From Desulfobacteraceae bacterium (GTDB lineage: Bacteria > Desulfobacterota > Desulfobacteria > Desulfobacterales > Desulfobacteraceae), in contig JAFLJU010000463.1 in the NCBI GenBank assembly GCA_022712835.1, positions 1 to 23,997 on the forward strand: a DNA stretch of 23,997 nt, written 5' to 3'. The position numbers and the translations under genes were made by a program. This document shows positions 16,772-23,185 of this stretch, in pieces; the stretch's first letter is position 1, and each line of letters begins with the position of its first letter. The notes under the pieces are model-generated. The model ran no database searches. It was not told the DNA's origin and saw only the letters and a program-made list of their open reading frames with translations.

Positions 16772-19732
16772 TTACTCCTCCTTCATTTTCTGCCATTGCT
16801 GATAATTTTCATATAATTCAGATTTGAAGTCATTAATTATCGTTTGTTTTTGATGGCTTTCCGTATTCAGGTCAATGACTGGGACCGCGTTACCCATAGT
16901 AGGGATGGCCGCCCCAATTGCTGCAGTTCCAACTGTCAGCCTTATCAGTTGCAACACATCCATAACCTGTGCCATGGTAGATCGCCCAAGGGGTTCCTGG
17001 GGGACAAAAACGATATCGCCGGGATTTGGTTTAAACGCCAGCAGTTTCGCACTGCCGCTTTTCTGGGCAGCTGATTTTACTTCTCCATTGGCCATAACCA
17101 CATAGACATGATCCGGGTCCGCATCTTCAAGCAGACCACCGCTTTTGTCCAGATAATCGCCGACTGACAATCCTTTTTTCCATAAATATGCACTGGGATT
17201 AAAGATACGGCCCATTACCATGATGGTGGCCATCTTTTGGGGGACACTTAAAGAATCATTGTCTTCAAGGATGAGATTGTCATCCGTGAAGGGGAAATTA
17301 TCATGTGTTAAATCTATTACCACTCTGCCTGTGGTCTGGAATCTGCCCATATTTTCGTACACCCTGTCCTGTCCTAAAAGGCTTAGCTGGTTTGCAAGAC
17401 TTTCTGAAGGATGGCCGCTCAAGGTCACTTCATCGCGGGTTCTTGCAAATCGTTCTGTGGTAGTTGCATAAAAACGCAATAAGTGTCGGTTCTCAAGGTT
17501 TGAAACCCTACGTCGTTTAAAAATGGATGCCCTCAAGTCAGCCCCGGGTAAAAATCCGCCAGCAAGTTTGACAAGGTCATCAATATGGCTTCCGGATGGT
17601 AATATATAGGTGCCCGGAAACTGAACCCATCCGTCTATTTTTGCCGTGACCTCAAGATTGTTTACCTGTCGGATGACGATTTTATCATTATTTTTAAGCA
17701 GTATCCCGGATGCCTTTTCATGGCTTAGCACGGCATTTAAATCAAATGGAATAATTCCAACATCAAAATGACGTCTATCGTCACTGCTGTACCTGCGCCT
17801 AACAATTGAACTCTCCCCGTTATAGGCTTTTTCAGTCGGGCCCCCTGCAATTTCTATTAAATCTCCAAGGGTCATCCGGGCAGTTAAATGGTATTCACCA
17901 GGCTTTCTTACACCCCCTAAAATCCTTATGGTTGGCTCTGGTTGCTGGTCATTAATGGTAAATATTTTTAACCGGTCCAGTCTTACCAGCAATAAGTCTG
18001 CCTTATCATCTCCTGCCAGTATCCGGGCCAGGTCAAGCCATATCAATTGTTTTCTATGTGTCCCCCGTTTATCTTCCGGCATAATATCAAAACTGTTGTT
18101 GGGCCCGAGTTCGCGGATCAAGAGAGCCTTGTCAAGAGATGCATTGGTCAAAAACCCTCTGGATAATTTAAGCAGATGGCTTACCCTCATGTTTTCCGAA
18201 TAAGGATAGGTCCCGGAACGAAGCACAGGGCCTGCCACCCCGACTGAGTTGTATGAATAAGGATGCGTTGGGAAAAATTGAAATATATCTCCATTGGCCA
18301 ATATAAAAGAAGAACCTTGTGTTTTATAATCAACAATTGAAATGTCCCGATCTGACCTGGTAGCATTCCTTTCAACAAGTACGGTTTCTATGTCCGTAAA
18401 CGTTGCGGTCATTCCAATTTGACTGCCAAGATCCTTGAGGGTTGAATTGTCAAGAATCTCGTAAATAGCTCCGTCGTCGCCCGGGCTCATGAAAGCAATA
18501 GTTTTTCCTATGGGGCCTATATATATGATATCATCCGGGAGCAGAGCCGGGTCCTGATCCCAGTCACCCTCTATCAGGATTCCGTAAAGGTCAATATGTC
18601 TGTCAGGTGCATTTCTCCTTCTCAAGACAATATTTCTTAATGTTCCTCTTTTATTCGGTCCTCCTGCCGCTGCCAGAGCGTTAAGCAGTGAGGAGTTGGC
18701 TGCAACCTCAATGAGTCCGGGGTTTTTGACATTGCCGGTAATGGTAACCTGGATCGTCCGAAGCCTTCCTAAGGATGCCTCAACAAACGCTTTGTTAAAG
18801 ATCTGTTTTACCTTTGCAGCAACAAGGGACTGCAGTTGTGAAGCCTTTTTGCCAGCAAGATGGATGGCACCGACCTTGGGGAGAAACAGTTGGCCATTAC
18901 GGTCCACTGCAAAGACTTCTGCTATTTCTGTAGGACCCGTTATTTTGATGAAAATTTCATCTCCCGGAGCAATGATATATTCTGATGATACAGGCCGCAT
19001 GGATGTGTATTCATTTGAATAGTATGGGGTGTTTTCTTGTCTTGAATGGGAAAACAAACGGGTTGTTTCATTCTGTGAAAAAACCGGGGCGCCCTTTTTC
19101 TTTCTTATCAGATTGTTTCCATTATCTGTGTGAACATTGAGGTGGGTATATTGAACCAGATTATAGCCGAATTGCTTGATTTCTTTACCTTTTGTCAATT
19201 CGCCGTACTCGTTATACTGTTTTTCTATTTTGCTTAATAACGCTTTTGATTGGATAGTCTCTTGAGGTTTCTCTTCTTGTCTTGGATTGTTGACAAGAAT
19301 ATTGACGGTTTTACCGGCTCTTTCATATTCTTTGAAAAAGTCGGACTCAAGGTAGTTTCTCGACATTTTTTTCGACTTTGAGGGCTTGGGTTCAGGTGAT
19401 TTTGTTTTTTGTGATGCTTTTGTAATCTTTTTTTTGGGCAGGGAGTAATCAACCAGCCTTGAAATGGGTTTGTCAACATGGTCATAGATCAGGCGGTTCT
19501 TATTATTAGTTTTTGCCGCAGTCGAAAGATCATTCTTATCATTTCTCTGTATATAAACAACTTCGTTTTCAAACGTAACGGGTTTGGAAAATGAGATTTG
19601 CTGAGTCCAGGCAGGAGTATCCTGGACAGGACGCGGTTCACTGTCTTTAAAACCCATTGAAAAGCAGCCGTTAAGTACCAGGGAACCCATAAACATCAGT
19701 ACGGCTATATATATTTTTTTAGTTAAACTCAT
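16772..19732 (-). CDS. Outer-membrane polysaccharide export lipoprotein with five SLBB domains (OPX/Wza family)
   Basis: Forms the outer-membrane exit channel or periplasmic adaptor for exopolysaccharide or capsule. The 986-residue product starts with a lipoprotein signal (basic MSLTKK, hydrophobic core, lipobox VLNG and Cys23). Residues 30-245 are a low-complexity, Lys/Ser/Asn-rich stretch. The Poly_export domain follows at about 250-325 (EYIIAPGDEIFIKITG), then five SLBB-like repeats beginning near 330, 497, 603, 697 and 838, each with a G-x-V/I-x-x-(P/S)-G/A-x-Y/I start and an LxxxAGG-like end. A hydrophobic segment lies at about 925-948. It is much longer than Wza (about 380 residues), like other multi-SLBB proteins of deltaproteobacteria. 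AAGGAG stands 7 nt before the ATG. Read from the sigma-54-type promoter about 70 nt upstream; followed directly by ppnN. Confidence 0.93.
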   Translation of the reverse strand: MSLTKKIYIAVLMFMGSLVLNGCFSMGFKDSEPRPVQDTPAWTQQISFSKPVTFENEVVYIQRNDKNDLSTAAKTNNKNRLIYDHVDKPISRLVDYSLPKKKITKASQKTKSPEPKPSKSKKMSRNYLESDFFKEYERAGKTVNILVNNPRQEEKPQETIQSKALLSKIEKQYNEYGELTKGKEIKQFGYNLVQYTHLNVHTDNGNNLIRKKKGAPVFSQNETTRLFSHSRQENTPYYSNEYTSMRPVSSEYIIAPGDEIFIKITGPTEIAEVFAVDRNGQLFLPKVGAIHLAGKKASQLQSLVAAKVKQIFNKAFVEASLGRLRTIQVTITGNVKNPGLIEVAANSSLLNALAAAGGPNKRGTLRNIVLRRRNAPDRHIDLYGILIEGDWDQDPALLPDDIIYIGPIGKTIAFMSPGDDGAIYEILDNSTLKDLGSQIGMTATFTDIETVLVERNATRSDRDISIVDYKTQGSSFILANGDIFQFFPTHPYSYNSVGVAGPVLRSGTYPYSENMRVSHLLKLSRGFLTNASLDKALLIRELGPNNSFDIMPEDKRGTHRKQLIWLDLARILAGDDKADLLLVRLDRLKIFTINDQQPEPTIRILGGVRKPGEYHLTARMTLGDLIEIAGGPTEKAYNGESSIVRRRYSSDDRRHFDVGIIPFDLNAVLSHEKASGILLKNNDKIVIRQVNNLEVTAKIDGWVQFPGTYILPSGSHIDDLVKLAGGFLPGADLRASIFKRRRVSNLENRHLLRFYATTTERFARTRDEVTLSGHPSESLANQLSLLGQDRVYENMGRFQTTGRVVIDLTHDNFPFTDDNLILEDNDSLSVPQKMATIMVMGRIFNPSAYLWKKGLSVGDYLDKSGGLLEDADPDHVYVVMANGEVKSAAQKSGSAKLLAFKPNPGDIVFVPQEPLGRSTMAQVMDVLQLIRLTVGTAAIGAAIPTMGNAVPVIDLNTESHQKQTIINDFKSELYENYQQWQKMKEE

Positions 19733-19810
19733 TTTTAATCTCCTTGTTACGAAAACTAAATTTTATCACCCTGACGTCCCTTTGATAAATTATCATCTAT
19801 GCAATTATAG

Positions 19811-19826
19811 AGCAGCATTTGTGCCA
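19811..19826 (-). promoter_or_regulatory. Sigma-54 (-24/-12) promoter of the export lipoprotein gene
   Basis: The minus strand reads TGGCACAAATGCTGCT: the -24 element is perfect, the -12 element has one mismatch, and GG and GC are 10 nt apart. Transcription should begin near 19800, about 68 nt before the ATG at 19732. Confidence 0.6.
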
Positions 19827-19938
19827 TCCCTTGAGGCAATATGTGTAAAGATCTCGAAAATATTGCTAAACAAGACTTTTAAGAATTTTTATGTCCATAA
19901 TAATTGCGGTGTTAAAACAGACAAAGGGTTTAAAACAT

Positions 19939-19977
19939 ATCAATTTGACAGTAAAAGATTATGACTATCAAATTGAT
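19939..19977. repeat. Perfect 10-bp inverted repeat over the CBS promoter, probable operator
   Basis: ATCAATTTGA (19939-19948) and TCAAATTGAT (19968-19977) are exact reverse complements separated by 19 bp. One arm covers most of the -35 hexamer and the other the whole -10 hexamer, so a dimeric regulator bound here would block RNA polymerase. Confidence 0.6.
19945..19973 (+). promoter_or_regulatory. Sigma-70 promoter of the CBS gene
   Basis: TTGACA at 19945-19950 (6/6) and TCAAAT at 19968-19973 (4/6) are separated by 17 nt. The predicted start near 19980 leaves a leader of about 54 nt before the ATG at 20034. Confidence 0.55.
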
Positions 19978-20033
19978 GCATATTGATGAGGCGGCATACA
20001 CTTGTTCAGCTAAATACCATATAGAGTAAATGA

Positions 20034-20603
20034 ATGAAGCATGATTTAAATGGTTTGACAGCGCGGCAGCGGGAGTATAAAAGAAGTTTATTGGAACACG
20101 TCCGTAAAATACCTTTTGAAATATTGTCAAGGAGGCCCCCTTTGAAAGTCTACGTAAAAGATATCATGACCACCCAGTTTGATACCATTGCATCCGATGC
20201 AACCGTTGAAAAAGCGATTCAAATGATTGTCGACGGAAGGATAAGAGAAACCGGTGATAAGACCATCAGTCTATTGGTTCTTGACAAAGTTCAAATGTTT
20301 GTCGGGATTATCAGCATGGCAGATATCCTTTATCATCTTCGACCCGATTTCTTAAATTACGGCATAAATGGCGAAGAGGTCGATTGGACAGGACAATTTG
20401 ATATGGCCATTAAGCAGGTTAAAGAAAAAAAGGTCAGTCAGCTGATGAGCAGCAACATCGTGGGCGCTTCCGCCGATGAACATTTGATGGTCATTTTGGA
20501 CCGGATGGTGAAACATAAATACCGGCGGCTACCGGTCCTGGAGAATGGACGCCTTGTAGGCGTTGTCTATGTTTCTGATATCTATCATCATATTTTTGCA
20601 TAG
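20034..20603 (+). CDS. CBS-pair domain protein
   Basis: A 189-residue cytoplasmic protein consisting mainly of a tandem CBS pair. CBS1 spans about 40-105 (VKDIMTTQFDTIASDATVEKAIQ, then LLVLDKVQMFVGIISMADILYHL) and CBS2 about 133-188 (VSQLMSSNIVGASADEHLMVILD, then RRLPVLENGRLVGVVYVSDIYHHI). Such pairs bind adenine nucleotides and regulate partners; stand-alone ones have no assignable target. The first 36 residues are basic and outside any domain. The ATG at 20034 has a poor ribosome-binding site, whereas AAGGAGG lies 6 nt before an in-frame TTG at 20142 that would start exactly at the first CBS motif, giving 153 residues. Either start is possible. Probably co-transcribed with the YccF gene 22 nt downstream. 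Confidence 0.88.
   Translation: MKHDLNGLTARQREYKRSLLEHVRKIPFEILSRRPPLKVYVKDIMTTQFDTIASDATVEKAIQMIVDGRIRETGDKTISLLVLDKVQMFVGIISMADILYHLRPDFLNYGINGEEVDWTGQFDMAIKQVKEKKVSQLMSSNIVGASADEHLMVILDRMVKHKYRRLPVLENGRLVGVVYVSDIYHHIFA
20129..20144 (+). promoter_or_regulatory. Strong internal ribosome-binding site before an in-frame TTG of the CBS gene
   Basis: AAGGAGG at 20129-20135 stands 6 nt before TTG at 20142-20144, which is codon 37 of the long form and the start of CBS1. It may mark the true start or a second, shorter product. Confidence 0.4.
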
Positions 20604-20625
20604 ATCTGTCCAAAGGAAAAAATCA

Positions 20626-21012
20626 ATGGCATTGATACTGAATATTATCTGGTTTATTTTTGGTGGCGGACTTGTGGCATGGTTTTTATGGGTCGTGCTG
20701 GGATCTCTTTTGTTTTTAACTGTGGTGGGTATTCCCTTTGGGTTTGCTGCTTTCAGGATTGCCGGATTTGCGGCATTCCCCTTTGGTAAGGATCTGGTGG
20801 ATTCCAGGGAACTGGGGGAGGAACGGGTAATGGGAACCGGGCTTGCCAATTTTTTATGGATCATCCTAGCGGGTATCTGGCTGGCCATTTCCCATATTCT
20901 GGCAGGTGCCAGCCTTTGTCTGACCATTATTGGTATTCCCTTTGGATTTGCCCATTTCAGACTGGCTGCGGTCTGTTTTGCACCCCTGGGAAAGCGGCCT
21001 GTTCTCAAATAA
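20626..21012 (+). CDS. YccF-domain inner-membrane protein
   Basis: A 128-residue inner-membrane protein of unknown function. It is an internal duplication of the YccF motif: a hydrophobic stretch followed by LTVVGIPFGFAAFR (first copy) and LTIIGIPFGFAHFR (second copy), each leading into an A-x-F-P/A-x-G-K/K-like turn. There are about three to four membrane segments. Start: AAAGGA precedes the ATG at 20626 by about 8 nt. The frame extends upstream to 20563 inside the CBS gene, but that extension has no family match and overlaps another coding frame. Follows the CBS gene with a 22-nt gap on the same strand. Slightly shorter than E. coli YccF (148 residues by memory). Confidence 0.9.
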   Translation: MALILNIIWFIFGGGLVAWFLWVVLGSLLFLTVVGIPFGFAAFRIAGFAAFPFGKDLVDSRELGEERVMGTGLANFLWIILAGIWLAISHILAGASLCLTIIGIPFGFAHFRLAAVCFAPLGKRPVLK

Positions 21013-21014
21013 TA

Positions 21015-21070
21015 CTTCGGTTCGCCAAGAGAGTAAAAAGAAAAGAGAGTAAAAAGAAGGTGGGCCGAAG
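21015..21070 (+). repeat. 16-bp perfect tandem duplication filling the loop of a 12-bp stem
   Basis: AAGAGAGTAAAAAGAA occurs twice back to back (21027-21042 and 21043-21058). The flanks CTTCGGTTCGCC (21015-21026) and GGTGGGCCGAAG (21059-21070) can pair over all 12 positions in plus-strand RNA if three G-U pairs are allowed. It lies just after the YccF stop. There is no U tract after it, so it is not an obvious terminator for that gene. Confidence 0.6.
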
Positions 21071-21093
21071 ACAATGACGGTAGTCTCCGGCCC
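21051..21093 (-). terminator. Intrinsic terminator of the CGGC-HdrD operon
   Basis: On the minus strand, GGGCCGGAGAC and GTCTTCGGCCC form an 11-bp stem (one G-U) with a 10-nt loop. A U-rich tail follows (ACC, TTC, TTTTT). The stem begins 10 nt after the stop codon of the HdrD-like gene. Confidence 0.7.
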
Positions 21094-21103
21094 CTTATGG
21101 AAA

Positions 21104-22426
21104 TTACATGGCAGTCTCCGGGTGGAAAACATTGACCTCTTTGAGGTCGTCTCCCAGGTACTCCCTTTCATTGGGCCCCAGAATACCCAGTGACAGACAG
21201 ATCAGGGTCCACATGTGAACCACGGGATAATTTCCCCCATAGTGCTCACTTAATTCGTGGATCTGGGCATGGCAATTATGACAGCCGGCAATGCAATAGT
21301 CTGCACCGGTGGCTTTGATTTGGTCATCTTTTATTTTCCCATAGGCAAGTCGCTCTTCCTTAAATCCAGATTGGAGGAAACCCCCGCCCCCGCCGCAGCA
21401 ATAATTGTTGGAACGGTTGGGCTGCATGTCTATAAAATTTTCTTCCCCCACCACTGATTTGACCACAAACCGAAGGTCTTCAGCGATGGCATCTCCATAG
21501 CTTTTTCGAACAATCTGGCAGGGATCCTGGACCGTGAATTTGATCTTCAGGTCTTTGTTCCAGTCGGAATTGACCGAAAGTCTTCCTTCTCGGATCCATT
21601 GGGCATAGTATTCATAAATATTTTTTACGTCAAAATCGTGTTCAAGGTTGAATTTTTTCAGTCCGGCCCGGACTGAGAATGTCACGTGACCTCACTCAGT
21701 GTTGAGAAATGTTTTGCTCTTGAGTTTGTTGGCCTGGTCCACAGAGGTTTTGGTGATTTTTTTCCAATCCTCGTTGTCCGCCAGGAACATGCAGTAATTC
21801 TCTCCTGCCCATCCCTTGCTGCCGTATGTCCAGTCCACACCGGCCGTGTGGAGAATTTTCCACAAAGGCACCATCTCGTCGGGTTCTGTGACCGGTTCCC
21901 TTGAGTTCTGGTTCAGGAAAAACTGGGCCCCTTCCTTGTCAATGGGGGCCTGCATCTCCGCAAATTCTGGTTGGGCCTCCTGGTATTCTTCCAGCACATC
22001 CTGTACCACAAACTCGAAATCTTCTTCCGTGGTTCCCATGGCAGAGGTGGTATCGTTTTTGAGGGCCATGTCACAGGAGTCACGGATTCCCTTGGGTCTT
22101 TCCTCTCTTGGTCGCAACGTTCTGGCATTGAAAACCAGTTGGGGGATGTCAATTTTCATGGGGCAGACATATACGCACCTCATGCACATGGTGCACATCC
22201 AGGGCCAGTCCGAGGCGATGATTTCTTCATCCATGCCCAGGGCTGCCATGCGCAAAAATTTCCTGGGGTCCATATCGGCGAGGCCGGTGGCGGGACAGCC
22301 CGAAGCACAAGCGCCGCATGTCAGGCACGAATTGAGATTGCCTCCTTCGGGTAGCAGTTCTTTAACCTTGTCTAAAAAGATATTCTTTTTACCTTTATGA
22401 CCAAGCTTAATGACAGTTTCTGTCAT
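21104..22426 (-). CDS. HdrD/DsrK-like Fe-S oxidoreductase, predicted selenoprotein with in-frame UGA
   Basis: If the TGA at 21692-21694 is read as selenocysteine, one 440-residue protein results. Residues 30-90 carry two [4Fe-4S] motifs: Cys34/37/40/44 and Cys78/81/84/88. A first CCG-type region (about 185-260) contains the LNTE-U-GH segment with U245 where relatives have Cys in ECGH. A second, complete CCG domain follows: QDPCQIVRK, NYCCGGGGG and AGCHNC. Proteins of this type pass electrons between Fe-S or heme partners and thiol/disulfide or quinone chemistry; the partner here is unknown and no HdrA or membrane subunit is adjacent. AAGGA lies 8 nt before the ATG. Normal gene finders would split it into 244 and 193 residues, the second starting inside a domain at a GTG. 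Sequencing error or a real nonsense mutation is the alternative. Confidence 0.85.
21658..21676 (-). promoter_or_regulatory. Candidate bacterial SECIS stem-loop
   Basis: The mRNA reads TCAGTCCGGGCCGGACTGA, beginning 16 nt after the UGA. It folds into a perfect 7-bp stem with a GGGCC loop (or 8 bp with a triloop). The loop begins 22-23 nt after the UGA and starts with G. Both agree with the known bacterial SECIS rule as I recall it: apical loop 16-37 nt downstream, and a G among its first two bases. Confidence 0.7.
21692..21694 (-). other. In-frame TGA, predicted selenocysteine codon (position 245)
   Basis: On the minus strand the codons run TTC-CTC-like context F-L-N-T-E, TGA, G-H-V-T-F-S. 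Both sides belong to the same family in the same frame, and the TGA replaces the Cys of the ECGH motif. Replacement of a redox or metal-ligand Cys is the standard signature of Sec. Confidence 0.8.
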
Positions 22427-22447
22427 CTGTATTTCCTTTCAAAAAAG

Positions 22448-22792
22448 TTAATGATAATCATGGGTTCCCAATACTACTTCAATACCGGTTTTTTCCTCGA
22501 TGAGGCCAGCAAGTTCTTCAGGGCTGTTGTAAGGGCATCCGGGCTTGGCATTGGCCAGGCAGGAGCTTAAATAAATTTTATCTGGTTTGATCTCTGATAA
22601 TTTGGCGGCCATTCCCAGGGCGGGAACAACGGTTCTACCGGGGCATTCACATTTTACAAAGGCCACCACAGCTGTTGGGGAGTTGAATTTTCCATCTCCC
22701 TGGGATGCTGCCTTAAGGCATCTCCATTCCCCGGGACACCCATATCCCTGGTCCATATAGGTACCACAGCCGACAACCGCAACTTTTTCCAT
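22448..22792 (-). CDS. CGGC-domain protein, putative metal-binding
   Basis: A 114-residue cytoplasmic protein of the CGGC family, with a cysteine pattern that suggests metal or cluster binding. It begins KVAVVGCGTYM, then has GCPGEWRCLKAA, FVKCECPGRT, YLSSCLANAKPGCPYNSPEEL and a His-rich ending (THDYH). At least seven Cys are spread in the positions typical of the family. The function of the family is not established. AAGGAGAGG gives a strong ribosome-binding site. First gene of a two-gene operon with the HdrD-like selenoprotein, 21 nt apart, read from a sigma-54-like promoter. The pairing suggests a redox or metal-related accessory role for the selenoprotein. Confidence 0.88.
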   Translation of the reverse strand: MEKVAVVGCGTYMDQGYGCPGEWRCLKAASQGDGKFNSPTAVVAFVKCECPGRTVVPALGMAAKLSEIKPDKIYLSSCLANAKPGCPYNSPEELAGLIEEKTGIEVVLGTHDYH

Positions 22793-23185
22793 TTTAGCCT
22801 CTCCTTATATTAGTGATCATTCTTTGCCGCTTATTTCATTTGAAATATTCTCAAAATGCCAGAGCATAATGTATGCCAAAAAGTTATGGAAAGAGCGTTA
22901 TGATGGATATCTGGAATATTATCCTTTAATACTAGAGGGTTGTGTTTTGTAGGTGGTTTTACAATTATGTTTCAAATAAGTCGCTGGTTTGCGACCTTGC
23001 AACGGGCAGAGGTTTCAAAGCTGCAACGTAATTTGTAAACTTGTCGTTATTACTCCGGGGCCATGGAAAAGTTGCCCCCCATAAAAATTAAAAAACTCTT
23101 TTCTGGACCAACGTGTTGGGATACAATGGTAAAACTTAAACGGGTGGAGTCTATCTGCTGGGATAAAAAAATAGAAGAAAAGCAA
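22793..23185. other. Intergenic region before the M15 peptidase gene
   Basis: It holds the sigma-54-like promoter of the minus-strand operon. It also has two similar, not identical, segments: GGTTTGCGACCTTGCAACG at 22986-23004 and GGTTTCAAAGCTGCAACG at 23011-23028. No convincing plus-strand promoter or RNA gene is visible. The peptidase frame is open through the last 120 bp, so part of this may be coding. Confidence 0.55.
22863..22878 (-). promoter_or_regulatory. Sigma-54-like promoter of the CGGC-HdrD operon
   Basis: The minus strand reads TGGCATACATTATGCT. GG and GC are 10 nt apart and two consensus positions differ. Transcription should begin near 22852, about 60 nt before the ATG at 22792. 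Confidence 0.45.

Larger units (their letters stand above)
19733..20033. other. Divergent intergenic region with two promoters, no gene
   Basis: This 301-bp AT-rich stretch has no credible reading frame with family features. It holds the sigma-54-type promoter of the export lipoprotein operon (minus), and the sigma-70-type promoter of the CBS gene (plus) with its 10-bp inverted repeat. I looked for a GEMM-type c-di-nucleotide riboswitch and saw none. Confidence 0.7.

Noticed and set aside
19733..20033. GEMM (c-di-GMP/cGAMP) riboswitch, sought because GGDEF proteins are present
   Set aside because: No conserved GEMM core, such as CGCAAAGC with its GNRA tetraloop context, was seen here or in the other intergenic regions.
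20529..21074. 181-codon minus-strand frame opposite the YccF gene
   Set aside because: The plus-strand YccF reading has duplicated family motifs and membrane segments; the opposite frame has none.
21104..21685. A separate gene starting at GTG 21685 with GAGG 5 nt upstream
   Set aside because: Its first residues are the middle of a CCG region and are in frame with the upstream gene across a single TGA. The GAGG overlaps the sequence after the TGA and looks fortuitous. One selenoprotein explains everything better.
22985..23028. Sigma-54 promoter for the M15 peptidase gene
   Set aside because: One candidate has GG and GC 11 nt apart, which is wrong spacing. The other (AGGTTTC-N4-CTGCA) has correct spacing but lacks the GCAC of the -24 element.
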